DNA of 64,000 bases from Eumeta japonica (lineage: Eukaryota > Arthropoda > Insecta > Lepidoptera > Psychidae): the NCBI GenBank assembly GCA_005406025.1, contig BGZK01001432.1, positions 89,385-153,384 of the forward strand. Direction: 5' to 3'. This document shows, piece after piece, positions 12,367 to 22,790 of the stretch; the first letter of the stretch is position 1; each line of letters opens with the position of its first letter. A program made the position numbers and the translations under genes. The notes under the pieces are model-generated. The model saw only the letters and a program-made list of their open reading frames with translations. It was not told the origin of the DNA and ran no database searches.

Positions 12367-12736
12367 GAGTAGGGATGTCCCCAATCATTACGGCCTTCAG
12401 AGGTCATCATTCCGGTGCGCTCCCCGCGCCCCCCGGAACTCCCCTCTGAAGTTTCAGTCCGTACTGTAAACTTCACGTGACTTCCTATGCCGAGGTGTCT
12501 ACTTATAAGGACATTCATAGAGCAGACACGCGCCGACGGCATCTCCATGTCGAAAGACCGCGTTGAAGATGAAGGCGTCATAGCGTTTAGCTTACGCCAC
12601 TGCAGAGTTAAGTTGTTCAGGAGGTTTTTAGTCCGTGAGAGTCGGACACACTTGTGTGCTCAGGCGCATGGACGGCCCATAATGGGTTTTTCTCCTCCTT
12701 CCTCACCCCTTTAGCACGGGAGAACTACAAAAAAAA
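12367..12736 (+). mobile_element. 3' UTR and poly(A) end of the jockey-type LINE
   Basis: GC-richer than its surroundings, directly downstream of the ORF2 stop, and closed by an A-run at 12,729-12,736. The 3' end therefore looks complete although the 5' end is missing. The short reading frames in it are not genes. Confidence 0.7.
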
Positions 12737-13799
12737 TGCCTTTAATTGAAACGAATTATTGTTGGCAGTTTTCCTTGTGATTGTCGGTCTTGGATGTATA
12801 AAAAATAGAAGATGCACAGTCGCTTACTATTTTGACGTCGAAAAATAGGTCGATGTGTTCGTAATGTCTCCGTCGTACATTTTACAGCATCATTTGACAG
12901 TGCCAAAGAAAAAGTAGGGAAGGAACATTATTCATCAATTGACATTTCAACCGAAATGTCAGCACATAGGGTTCATTTTTAAGTGCTAAGAAAACAAGTA
13001 ATGATATTTTGTTACTGGAAGAAAATAAGTTCTTCTTTTTCATAAATCATACGTGCTGTTTTAAACGACTTCACTTTTTTTTTAATTTTATTTTAAATCA
13101 TTATTATTGTTTCTTGGTTGAACGTATGAAAAGAATCATGGTGTAGTTTTCTTCATAATAAAGTTTGATATAGTAATCACCTAAGATTAAATATGTACCA
13201 TTAATTTCATAATGTCGTTAAAAATATAAATAAAAGAACTTAATAATTTTTAAGGTGTATTGTGATATAAAACTTTCTAAAATAGTAAACAAAAAAATTA
13301 AAAAGCAGGCGACTTCATTACTATAAGAACATAGTCCCTATTGTTAAGCGATCGAATAATGTGACAACGCAAGAAATACGAGACCGGTGTTGTATGAGTA
13401 TATCTCTTTTAAGTGAGTATATATTTTTCGGCTTTTGATGCGACTTTAAATGAAAAAATACAAAATAGTCATCAAATACTCATTATAATACGTGATTGAG
13501 CACTTATTATAAACAAACTAAATTTTGCTTATCGAAAATAAGAAATACCATCTTTTTCATAGCTTTTTACGCGATATTATTGTATTTTTTTTTTGACAGA
13601 CCACTTCGTCGTCATAACATAAGGTGCGACGAAATAACACTGGATGCAATGAGTGCTAAATTGTCTGTTTTAGCACTTATTTACTGCGGCCGTTTTTGGA
13701 TGCGGTACTGTGCATCTTCTCTTCTTTATAGATATTGGCTTTAAGGTTAAGTTACATGTGAAATAGACTTTACACTTATTTGTGTTTTAGTGTTTACGC
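12737..13799. other. AT-rich DNA, nothing firm
   Basis: One small hairpin occurs around 13,650-13,680 (9-bp arms AGTGCTAAA/TTTAGCACT). The 82-codon frame at 13,496-13,744 is unrecognised. No gene supported. Confidence 0.4.
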
Positions 13800-13905
13800 T
13801 TAACGCACGGTGAGCACCGTAGGGTTTTAGTAGGTACGGGTCCGGAAATACCTGTTGGGCCATCCCTAGGCGTCGGGTGTTCATGAGGTCCCGTATAAAA
13901 AAAAA
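13800..13905 (+). mobile_element. 3' end of a non-LTR retrotransposon with poly(A)
   Basis: A GC-rich block with 'gggttttagtaggtac', 'tccggaaatacctg', 'gggccatccctaggcgtc' and a terminal A-run at 13,896-13,905. The composition, the 'GGTTTTAGT.GGTA' style motif and the poly(A) resemble the 3' UTR of R1-clade or related LINEs. It is severely 5'-truncated and the family is uncertain. Confidence 0.45.
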
Positions 13906-14364
13906 GAAAACCGGCTGATTCTGTTGATACAGGAAAAGTTGATACGGGATTCGCGTGGAGAGGCTTCGATGCATTATATACTATATTTTTAAATCCAACT
14001 ATAATTTATTTATGACACAGAAATATAAATCATCGAAATTATGTTTTAATTGGAAATTGGAATGTGGTAACTGAAATAGAAAAACTTTATAAAATAAAAA
14101 AGAAATACAAAACGTTATCGCAGGTTAGAATTTTAAGCACAACTCACTCGTATAAATGTGTTATTATATGTTGGAGTTGAGAACATATTATTGGTCCCCT
14201 TAGGCAGCATGTTTATAAACATCTTCTCTTCATGAAAATTTTGTTTCCAAAAGTCGGTTGGGTTTTCCAGTAAACAGTGATAATTCAATAAAAGGGCGTA
14301 TGGTCGATTTTCTGTTATTTTCTATAATATATTTTAAACCACCCATTTTATAGCTACAAAAGAG
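13906..14364. other. AT-rich DNA, nothing recognised
   Basis: No gene or repeat boundary seen. Confidence 0.4.
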
Positions 14365-15127
14365 CTAAATTTATGTTACAAGCTTTTATTATTTACTTTC
14401 ACTTGTGTGTCTGTGTGTAATTAAATCTTGCAAGTTAAATTTGGGCCACTTCGCGGTTTCCGATTGAGCTGAAATTTTTTATATATATGTATATTGCGTA
14501 ACAATGTAATTTTATGTGGATATGGAGGTGATCTGATAATGGAGCTAGAAGGCGGCCACAGAAATTCCGTAATAAAACGATATAACCCCATAGAATTTGG
14601 GCTCATATGATTATTCTTGTCTGCAGATGGTATCCAAAGTCTGATGACAGAGCTGAGAGGTGGCTATAGGAATTCCATAATAAAACGACGCATTCCCATC
14701 GAGTTTAGACTCGTTTGATACATCTTGAGGAGCACTTTGGTCCTAAATGGTAACCAGGATTTGGTGTGAAGTTGGAAGGTCACCACAGGATCTCCACAAT
14801 AGAACGCCGCTACGTGCTACGAACTACGCCGTAGTAAATCCCGAATCATAGATACTAAAAAGTTAAAAATAAAGATTTTTAAAAATAATCTTTTATTACA
14901 TGCTAATAAAAATATTTTGATAGGAAATATACCATTTTATAGGTGTATTATACGACATTTTAAAAAATAAAAGCGTGTCACATTTTGACAAGAGAAATAA
15001 ATAAGGTGTAAAACGCTTTTTATTTTACAAGCTGTGATATAATGTACATATAAAATGGTATATTTCTTATCAGAATTAAATTATTTTTATATTTTAGTTC
15101 TTTTCATTAACAAACAATAAAAACTTC
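14365..15127 (+). repeat. AAGCTTTTA-family non-autonomous element, copy 1
   Basis: Begins 'acaagcttttatt' and ends near 'ttaacaaacaataaaaac', and aligns in blocks with 35,748-36,792: 'tgtgtctgt', 'tttccgattgagYtgaaatttt', 'gacaatgNaa', 'ctgatRatggag', two 'aaaNgacNca.cccatcga.ttNg.ctcgt' modules and the end block 'tttcttatcag...ttagttctttt.attaacaa'. Termini are inverted (ACAAGCTTTTA at the left, TAAAAGCTTGT at the right of the better copy). It also has an internal inverted pair at 14,916-14,952 and 15,038-15,073. No coding capacity. Confidence 0.55.
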
Positions 15128-15201
15128 TTTTTTATTCATTATTTTTGATTGTCTTTAAAATTGTATTTTTTACTCCCAGAAGGTATGTAGTACGTCATGG
15201 A

Positions 15202-15226
15202 CAAGTTGGACACAGTGTCCAACTTG
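15202..15226. repeat. Perfect 25-bp palindrome
   Basis: CAAGTTGGACAC at 15,202-15,213, one A, then its exact reverse complement at 15,215-15,226. It could be a protein-binding dyad or the remnant of a small inverted-repeat element; nothing nearby decides. Confidence 0.7.
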
Positions 15227-15379
15227 GCTGCAGAACAAAAAAAACTGGTTTGACCGGTGAGAAAAAAAAAACTTTCGCAGTATACAAACGTAAAGTAGTA
15301 GCTTCGCTGCTGTATTTCGTCAAGTGAGCGAGATTTCCAGCGGCTCATTCTCCCTTTTAAGAGATCCGGTGGCCCTCTT

Positions 15380-15510
15380 CCTTCTCCATCAGATATCCCA
15401 TTCCCTCGTATAAGGTCGGCAATGCATCAGTGACACCGCCGGGGTTACAAGTTCTATGAGCGGCGATTAGTCTGTTGGCTCGTACGTATCTTTGCCACAA
15501 TCGTAACAAT
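15380..15510 (+). mobile_element. LINE/SINE 3' tail of lepidopteran type
   Basis: Holds 'taaggtcggcaatgca', 'gtgacaccgccgg', a 'tctatgagcggcgatta' block and 'cgtatctttgccac' in the order typical of the widespread lepidopteran LINE tail (AAGGTCGGCAACGCA, then a 'GTCCATGGGCGGCG' box, then a 'CGTTTGCC' box). Only the tail is present. Recognised from memory; a repeat library search would settle the family. Confidence 0.6.
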
Positions 15511-15539
15511 GGTATGAAAAAGTAGCCCCAGAGAATATC

Positions 15540-15612
15540 AGCCGTGACAGAAGTTCGGACGGACGGACAGATAGATACGACGGTGATCCTTAAAGGGTTT
15601 CGTTTTTCAATC
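15540..15612 (+). repeat. Right-end scrap of an AGGGTTCCG-family element
   Basis: Contains 'ggacggacggacag', a 'gatacgacggtgatcc' block and 'aagggtttcgtttttc', matching the last 70 bases of the full copies at 2.34-2.41 and 38.50-38.56 kb. The rest of the element is missing. Confidence 0.5.
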
Positions 15613-16560
15613 GGGTATACGCAATTTTAAAAGCAGATAACTACTTTCGAAACTCATGTGTGTCATAAATACAGACATGAAAGATCTAACAGCTGCCTTA
15701 TTGAACGTATTAATATATCTTTCGAGCTTTCATTCAATGTTTTCTGGTATCAATCAACGACATACGATACAGTTTAGGATACGAACAGACAGACAAAACC
15801 TAAAAATAATTTGGCTGCTCAATTTTATCAATGCAGATAATATTTTATACAATAGAAAATTTAAAATGTATCTCATATGTAGATTTCGGTCTATAACATT
15901 TTTATTATAGCTATAGAACAGACGATCTTCAGACACCTATGAAACGAGATAGAGGTTTAATCGGATTGTATAGCATCCAGGCGAAAAAAAATTATTGTTA
16001 ACATTTAATATTGCACAATACTGAAATCTAATAAAATTTTTTCATCGCCACTTATATGTTTAAATTTACAAAGTGAAGACGCTACCGGTGATGTGCCGCT
16101 TGTCTAAATCAATTGATTGGTCTAGGCTTTAAAAGGGTTAATAATATCCAAACATCCACACACGTATTAGACGGTCGAATATTATGAGTTAACAAAAAAA
16201 AAAAATCATCACGTATTATTCACAGGGTCGGTGCATGTTAACGCCGGCCGCCGTGATTGAGGTCGCTGCCGTAGCGGGGGATCTTCATTTTTAAAACAAA
16301 AGCTATTTTAAAACGGCCCCGGGCCGCGGCAGAAGCCCGTCCCTTTCTATTAAGCCTTCTTGACTGACGCGAAAAATAAGAAAAAAAGAAAAACATTTCG
16401 TCGGCCGTGTAATAAAGATTTAGCATTGAGTTTTTAAAAAAGTATCCAATTAGTTATCCCAAGCACAAAAACATTAGGAACTTTTCGTTTCGTTTTTAAA
16501 TAAAATAGAAAAGAGAAGTAAAGAAACGAAACAAAAGCAGTTTTACAGTGACTTTTTAGT
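15613..16560. other. AT-rich DNA with GC-rich segment at 16.22-16.40 kb
   Basis: The stretch 16,220-16,400 is GC-rich (GGCCGCCG and GGCCCCGGGCC-type runs) in otherwise AT-rich DNA. A 62-codon minus-strand frame there has no recognisable domain. Candidate regulatory or conserved noncoding DNA; nothing proves it. Confidence 0.3.
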
Positions 16561-16754
16561 GATTGGTATCTTAACTAATATCGTAATTGCTACAGTGAGT
16601 TTGTCCGTTTGTATGTATGTTACGCTTTCATGTCTTAACTACTCGACCGATAATCATCAAGAAATTTTCCATACAAGTTGTATACCTTATGCCACGAAAA
16701 ATAGTTAACTTTCTTATTTCAATTTTTTAAATTTCATTATCTGGCATAAATCCC
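16561..16754 (+). repeat. Dispersed repeat fragment
   Basis: 'gtttgtccgtttgtatgtatgtta' region followed by 'cttaactactcgaccgat' resembles non-autonomous repeats common in Lepidoptera. No second copy is obvious in this window, so this is recognition of style only. Confidence 0.3.
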
Positions 16755-16960
16755 GGTTACATACAAGCCGGGAGCGTGACCGGTAACGGTGTCGGAATCG
16801 AAAACGGTGTGGGAAATAGAATAGAGGGCTGGGGCCGTGGCCAAAATCGAGAACGGTCGAAATCGGGTGCAGGACAGGGTTTAGAATCATCGGCGGGTTC
16901 GGAGATCGAAATCAGGAAGCGTACCGGGGTCGGAATTGGAAGCGGAAGGAGTGCTTAAAA
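16755..16960 (+). repeat. Degenerate GGAATCGAAAACGG-type minisatellite
   Basis: A purine-rich run of loosely repeating 'gg.atcgaaa.cgg' motifs. It produces a Gly/Arg-rich 60-codon frame that is a by-product. Similar motifs recur at 38.66-38.76 kb and, on the other strand, at 59.9-60.16 kb. Confidence 0.5.
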
Positions 16961-17574
16961 CAAAAGAACAAGGAATACTTACGTTTACGACAAGGTATAA
17001 TTACGAAGCCGCCGGCGAAAAGCTAGTGGACTGACAGAAGTAGAAAATTGGTGGGGTTTTAGGACGTATGGCATTTTATAATATATGCCATTAATTAGGT
17101 AATAAATAATGAAATTTAATATAAAATTTATTATGGAATAAAAATCGTCATTCCTGATTTGTGTAATGCGTTTTGACAATTGATTTATAGAAATGAAAAT
17201 TCATAATTTAGCTAAGCGCAATATACGCAGCGTAGTAGGCTTCATTAATTATATAGTGCATTCATAGTTGATCAAAAAATTATAATACTTATTATTTATT
17301 AGTAATATCATTCTTTTCAAAGTATTCATCTTGAGCATGTATACACTTTCCATGAGTTTAATTAAACCACTGGACAATACCTCTGACCACTTTTTTTTCA
17401 GACACCTCAGAAATTTGGCAGTTACGGGCAGCCAGTGCAATTTCCTTGCCCTAAAATTTTCCGCTTTTCCCTTTTTCCCTTTTTCTTCGATTTTACTACA
17501 CAAGTAAAAACCGCATAGTGCTAATCCAGAGCAATACGTATGGCGGGTTTGGTACCATAGGCACATTTTTCGAA
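16961..17574. other. AT-rich DNA, nothing firm
   Basis: The 169-codon minus-strand frame at 17,249-17,758 runs out of this stretch into the next repeat and has no domain; I treat it as chance. Confidence 0.4.
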
Positions 17575-18193
17575 TTAAAAAAAAATAGGTTAACCCTGTA
17601 GGCCAACCCTGAAACTTCCCGCTATTTTCGAGTTCAAAACACTCGAAAATATACGGGATTTGACGCGATTTTTTGAGTAAAAAAACGGTTTGTTTCGATT
17701 TCTTTCGACAACGATTTCTCGAAAACGAATCAACCGATTTTGACCCGGTTTGCGGCAATCGACGTGTTGATACAGGGTCAAGAGCTGGTTAGAACTTGAA
17801 ATCGATCGGTTAAGCCATTTTAAAGTTATTTTGAAAAAACCACTTTTAAACATTTTTTTTCTTAGTTTTTTGAAAATTTCTTAAAATCTACCGGTCTAAA
17901 TCGACCCAAACTTTCAGGAAATCTAAGTTTGGTGAAACTCTTTAGAACGCCGTTTATTGGGCTCGATTCGGTCAAGCCGTTTAAAAGTAATAAGAGGTTT
18001 ACTTACATCCACACATGCACACACACACACATCCACACAGACATATGGACATCATCTCAGGGATGATTAGCGAAGCTTCCTAAACCCTCAGAACGTCGAG
18101 ATCTGATGTAAACTCGATTTTTGCAAAATGGGGTGAAACCAATAACTTCCCGAAAATTTTAGAAAATCTTCAATTTTCTTAGCGGGAAGTTAA
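17575..18193 (+). repeat. AACTTCCCGCTAA-family element, full-length copy
   Basis: Outer box 'aaccctgtaggccaaccctg', left terminus AAACTTCCCGCTA, then 'cgataacgatttctcg'-type boxes, 'aatcaaccgattttgacccg' and 'gtttgcggcaatcgacgtg', an embedded CA-rich microsatellite near 18,010-18,040, a 'catcatctcagggatgat' dyad, 'cctcagaacgtcgagatctg' and the right terminus TTAGCGGGAAGTTAAA. The two ends are inverted (AACTTCCCGCTAA). It aligns over almost its whole length with 40,135-40,707. No transposase is encoded. The reading frames across it (for example 17,590-17,853 minus) are by-products. Confidence 0.75.
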
Positions 18194-18194
18194 A

Positions 18195-18870
18195 ATCAAA
18201 TCTTCCGGCGGACGCGTGCGGCGCGGCATTGTCGTGGTACCAAAGAAGGTGCCGGATTAATGACATCGGTCACTTGCCACACCGAGCTGACAACACTGTT
18301 GGACCACAAACTTTCACATACCACTCAGAATGAATTGTTTTTTTTAGCTTCATTTAACCTCTAGCGTCAGAGTAGAATTGTCGCCGGATTCACAAAAAAA
18401 ACGTGGCGACCTTTTGTTTGTGTGCGTTTCGCGCTCGGCGACATTTCGTCGGTTTCTGATTAGTTTTCAAAGCGCCATACGGTAAACTGTCGCTTTGTGT
18501 CGATGTGAAAGCTATACAGCCTTGTTTCGTCATCGGTACATATATCATGTACGTCTTTGTTTTCGTCGAATTTCTCTATCGTAATACAGCACCGACACTA
18601 TCCGGTGGTCTTTCTGTTGATCGGCCAGTTTGAGCGGCACGCGTTTCGAACAAAGCTTACGGAGAGAAAAGGTGATCGTGAATAACGGTTTGCATCTCTG
18701 CTGATCCGGCATCCAGTTCTTGTTAAAGCTCTATAGTGCAAATGCAATTCTTCAGTTCTCTCGGATCAATTTTTCAATTTTTTGAACATTTACTTGAGTG
18801 ACTGCGGTTGGCGGTCGACCTTTCCTCGCTTCATCTTCAAAGCTTCCCCACCCTCTTTTAGATTTAGCAA
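18195..18870 (-). pseudogene. Dead mariner-family transposase, 3' truncated
   Basis: Minus-strand translation gives GWGSFEDEARKGRPPTAVTQ and a 'KIEKLIREN' helix, the region joining the DNA-binding and catalytic parts of mariner transposases ('GRPSTAVTEENI..VRKLIEE'). It continues with 'MQTVIHDHL' (family 'QTILHDHLG.RKL'), then 'TDDETRLYSFHIDTKRQ' (family 'TGDETWIY.YDPETKRQS') and 'YHDNAAPHAS' (family 'HHDNASSHTSAQT'). The first catalytic Asp (plus 18,529-18,531) and the second (plus 18,231-18,233) are still encoded, but several stops and frame changes separate them. The sequence ends before the third Asp, exactly where the AACTTCCCGCTAA element stops at 18,193. It is old and inactive. Confidence 0.8.
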
Positions 18871-18993
18871 GCTAATTAAAAACTGTTACTTGTAAACAAA
18901 TAGACTCACCAAAACTAGTAACCAACAATTCACCTTTTTTTTTTTGTAATCATAATAAATTATAGTACGAAAATCACGTCGACTAAGGTCTCG

Positions 18994-19029
18994 ATCTGAC
19001 TGGAGTTTGCTTGCAAACTCCAGTCAGAT
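18994..19029. repeat. Perfect palindrome with 17-bp arms
   Basis: Arms at 18,994-19,010 and 19,013-19,029 (ATCTGACTGGAGTTTGC and its exact complement) around a TT spacer. It could extrude as a cruciform or transcribe to a short hairpin. Confidence 0.8.
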
Positions 19030-19064
19030 TGTCAAAAGAATAAGCATTGTAAAGAAAAAAACAT

Positions 19065-19374
19065 TTTATTATAATGATAATGATAGTGGCATTGGCAGTG
19101 ATAGTGACAATGATAATTTCTTCGGACTTAAATACATCACCATTTGGTCTCAAGTTAAGCAACGAGATTTGTACTATGGGTACTAGATAGTTGATATAAT
19201 CCATATATACATTTTTTTTGTAAATATATACATATTTATATGGAAACACCCCCAGACTCAAAGCAAACATTATTATTTTAATCGAATAAATAAATATTCG
19301 TCTTGTGCGGGTATCGAACTCACGCCCTCAGCGAAGCGAGTGGGCTCACTAGCATCTGCGCCAATCGGGCAGTC
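19065..19374 (-). mobile_element. tRNA-derived SINE, lepidopteran type
   Basis: On the minus strand a tRNA-like head begins near 19,374 with GCCCGATTGGCGCAGATG (pol III A box TGGCGCAG) and has a B box GAGTTCGATACCC (plus 19,309-19,321). The body follows with 'acaagacgaatatttattta', then a 'ctagtacccatagtacaaa' box and an ATT-rich tail. The same body is at 25,018-25,245. Such SINEs are moved by LINE enzymes; the internal promoter is polymerase III. It is not a functional tRNA because no proper acceptor stem closes. Confidence 0.75.
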
Positions 19375-19439
19375 TTTTTTTTTGGGATTTGCATTCAAAT
19401 ATGTTTCATTTTTTAATTTATCACTAAGTGACCAGCATT

Positions 19440-19800
19440 CACGACGGTCTATAACTTATCAGAATCAAATTACCGAATGTAGGATAGCTTATTAGTTTTA
19501 GCATACCCTTCGTATTATTTAAAATTGAAAACTTTCTTTTGGAATTCAATTCCCAAATAGCAAGCGATGCAATAACATACGCCGGGAGCGACACCCGGCG
19601 GGCGGGCGGCGGGCGGTACGACTTAAATTCAACCCCGATCACCTGACAAATTGGCCAATTTGCCGCGGAATTACGCCACACGCTCGCAACTTACGCGCCT
19701 CCGTCCGCAATTTACGCGTTCGCGACGCGTAAAACTAACGACGTGCACTCGTATTCGCACTTAGAATGACGAAATACACGATCACGGCTTCGCAATAAAG
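19440..19800. promoter_or_regulatory. CpG-rich island, candidate regulatory DNA
   Basis: From 19,578 to 19,800 the sequence is very CpG-rich, with a (GGGC)n-like run and repeated 'ttacgcg' motifs (near 19,691, 19,711 and 19,727). The 80-codon minus-strand frame at 19,439-19,681 has no domain. It may be a promoter or conserved noncoding DNA. Confidence 0.3.
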
Positions 19801-21019
19801 TACACTACTTTGTTAAAAAACACCATCAATGTTTTTAAAAATTTACCGTGGCGTATAGTATAAGACTAGGTTTGGATATTTTATATTCCTAATATACCTA
19901 ATTATATATTTACTAAATGGTGTTTTAGAAAAATCCCGTTGTTTTCTCGTTTTTTTAATTAAGTATCCATCGCATCATATCTGGGAGTGTTTTAGTTGCA
20001 ATGAGAAATCGATTTCTGCTTCTCGTGAAAATATTATCAAGTGTGAATTTAATCCGGATTTACAGAAGCAGGAAGACTTTTGTTTCCCGATCTAGAAATT
20101 CGATTGTTATATACAAAGTGAAAAGATAAAAAATGTTATTTTTATTTTATGGTTATAAAACAAAATCTATAATATACTGAGTATAGTTCAGTTTTGAACA
20201 AAACTGAGGAAATTTTATCAATAATACCTGAATTTTGGAAATTTGTGGGATTAAAAGTAATAATGGTATAAATTGTTCGTATGGTTTCATTAATTAAATT
20301 ACAGAATTAATGTATAGAATTGTTGCTCAGAGTGACGATATATGTAAAAATCAAATTAATATTAATGATTTTAATTTAAAATCATGATTTTTAAAAATTT
20401 GATAGTACATTTAATAAAATTATTAATTATTAACTATTTTACAATTTGAAATTTATCTCCGCTGAAAGATCTTAAAGCTTCGCGATAAAGTGTAAGATCA
20501 TTTTATAAGTACGACATTTTAAACAATTTTTTTTTCGTGTTTGCGGACATTTACAGTTCAGAGCTATGCTCATCGCTCGCTCTAGTTCGAAACGGGGGTT
20601 GTCCATAAACCATATAAGTAGATGAAACTCTAATAGACGAGACGAAGACTAGTACTTACTTCAGGAAGCGAAGAATTAGTAGTAAGAAGCAGAAAGTAGC
20701 AAGAAGCGAAAAACGTATGTGGAGTGAATAAAAGAACGGCCCTTAGTAAGGAAGACAGTAATTGGTGGCAATTTCGAAAAAAGGAAATTGATAGATGTAA
20801 AGAATGAATCATGGCCAGTTTTTACGATCTGTAAAGGCGAATCATAGAGTGAAAAGAACAGGTAACTTGAGAATTTAGTTTATCTTTCAAACTGTCTATT
20901 AATATTTATTAATACTTTCAAAAAGATATAAGTAATATAGTTATCGAGTCGATTTTGGCAATATTTTTATAGAATTTGATGTCTCACGTTAGTATTTCTT
21001 GCTTATTTACATTTAGGCG
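19801..21019. other. AT-rich DNA, nothing recognised
   Basis: About 1.2 kb without recognisable gene or repeat. The 60-codon minus-strand frame at 20,630-20,812 lies in a purine-rich stretch. Confidence 0.4.
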
Positions 21020-21300
21020 CATTACACTAGATCAGGCGACTTGTTACATACGTATTTGTAGATTACGATTGTCCTCTTTAGTACAGTACCAGAATTTAAT
21101 TGTTTGACGTAATAACGTCTTATAAATCGCACGCACGAAAAAGCGAGACTCCTTGTCGCGTTCCGCCTGAGCCGAGCGTGCGAGCGAGAGTGCGGAACGA
21201 GTAATCTCTCTTCCACTCCATCGGCCGATGCGTCCGAGTAGAAGAGAGACAGCGGCCGCACACAACCTACACGTGAACTGTTTTGTCAACTGTTTATAAA
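21020..21300. other. CpG-rich segment with a GTTCCGC/GCGGAAC dyad
   Basis: Two overlapping minus-strand frames (79 and 81 codons) cover it but translate to unrelated, domain-free peptides. An inverted GTTCCGC/GCGGAAC pair brackets a GAGCG-rich core near 21,160-21,200. Could be a repeat terminus or regulatory DNA. Confidence 0.3.
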
Positions 21301-21877
21301 GTGAAGTGAAAAGTTAATATGGTTTCCATTGTTTATTACAACAACAATTGCGGCAAATGATAATAATTAAATTCAATTCATAACAGTATGCAATTTTTCA
21401 ACAATGTTTTCTTATGACATTATGACGCAAAATTATCGCTTCTAAACCGACTTTACAGACAACCAATTTTTTTTTAATAATTTGTATATTCAAAACCAAT
21501 TTTTATAAAGGTGTATTAAAAATGAAATTATGAGCTACTTTAAAAAGCTCGGGGGTTGGTTAAAAGCATGCTCAGTGTCATGACGCAATAGCGTCAACAG
21601 CTCGAATAGCGCAAGCCCAGATTGGTTTGTCAGTTAAAAAATTAAACGTGAATATATGGATTCAAAGAATAAAATTAGAAGAATCAGACTATAAAAATTA
21701 TCGATAGTTGTCATCCACGTCGATACGCTCATCCCTATATATTAGTACCACATCTAGAAATGTATGTCTATAGAGCATCTGATTGTGGCCGGCAAAAGGA
21801 ATCACTGCGGTTCGAGCTCTCTATAAAAGTTTACTTTCAATATATATCCTAACATATGTACAGGTGTACGATTTATC
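21301..21877. other. AT-rich DNA with a small dyad
   Basis: TGACGC and GCGTCA face each other at 21,581-21,596. Nothing else supported. Confidence 0.35.
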
Positions 21878-21935
21878 TATACCATAGAGGTACTGTACTC
21901 TATACCATAGAGGCATTAAACTGTATACCATAGAG
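21878..21935 (+). repeat. Three copies of TATACCATAGAG at 23-bp spacing
   Basis: The 12-mer occurs at 21,878, 21,901 and 21,924, exactly 23 bases apart, with non-identical linkers. It may be a short tandem repeat in decay or a cluster of one binding site. Confidence 0.75.
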
Positions 21936-21949
21936 TCGTATAGCTACAG

Positions 21950-22270
21950 GGCGTGTGTAGTCCGAAAGCGCTAATAAAAGCGGAACGATCGCGCCCATAA
22001 CGCTTAAGTTATCGTGTTAACGCTTTGTTTAGGTGCCTTTTTATTGCCCGTTTACGGCACGCCGCCCTCCGCAGCCCGATTTCTCATCGCCCTTCAGGTT
22101 TTATATGGGTTATCTTTCGCGAAACTACTTTCTTCTGTTCAAGATCCGCGACGAGTTTGGAAGCGGCCGCGACGCGAGAGTCCGTGACGTATGCCCCATA
22201 GTTGAGGTGGTGAGGTCGAGGAGAACGATGGGGATTGAATGCCTGAGAATATCACCTCCCAAGACATAGA
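21950..22270. promoter_or_regulatory. CpG-rich island, candidate regulatory DNA
   Basis: GC/CpG-rich against its flanks, with a 78-codon plus-strand frame (22,033-22,269) lacking any recognisable domain. Possible promoter or conserved noncoding DNA. Confidence 0.25.
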
Positions 22271-22579
22271 ATAGCGATAACGTTTTGAAATAGTAATTGT
22301 GTTATGTGAAATCGTGCCCGATCAAATATCTCCCCTTGGAAATGGGATATTTTTCTGGGTAAAAATCAACCTTTATCGATTCAAAGTTCACTGTCAAATT
22401 TACAGTTTTGGAATTCATTCCGGTAAGAGACGCCGAAAGAATTTTTTAGTGTTTCTAAATCTCAGATCTGGTTAAGATATTGAATTTGTGTAAACGTCAA
22501 ATTCAAAAGTTCAATTCTACTATTCAAACAGTCATTGCAGTCAAAGTACCGAGAATCATCAGGCTTCTCAGAACTTTTA
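22271..22579. other. Unclassified DNA
   Basis: Nothing recognised. Confidence 0.35.
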
Positions 22580-22790
22580 TTAAGTAAAGTTTGAATCGTA
22601 TGAGCTCTATTCTACGATGGTCTATGAGTATATTGCTGATCAACTGTTGTTCATCTTTGATGAGGCGTTTTTTACCTTCACCAATCAATGCTGCTCCTCG
22701 TTCAGCTACGTCATTACTTACTGTTACTATCTTGAAATTTTGTTCGTGTTCAAATATTTTCTTTCAGAAAAATCATGCTTTACATCGATA
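22580..22790 (-). pseudogene. Possible coding fragment of an unassigned insect protein
   Basis: The minus strand reads openly as a charged peptide including VTVSNDVAERGAALIGEGK and KRLIKDEQQLI. A 'NDVAERG.ALI..Y......DEEQ....LQVV..HR' pattern is one I associate with a recurrent uncharacterised, possibly element-derived, insect protein family, but I cannot name it with certainty. No start codon, splice sites or further domains are seen. The plus-strand frames (22,591-22,791 and 22,617-22,832) are antisense shadows. Confidence 0.35.

Noticed and set aside
17249..17758. 169-codon minus-strand reading frame
   Set aside because: Half of it is the antisense of an AACTTCCCGCTAA repeat and the rest is AT-rich; no domain or codon pattern.
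19300..19374. tRNA gene
   Set aside because: A and B boxes are present but the acceptor stem does not close and a SINE body follows; it is a SINE head.
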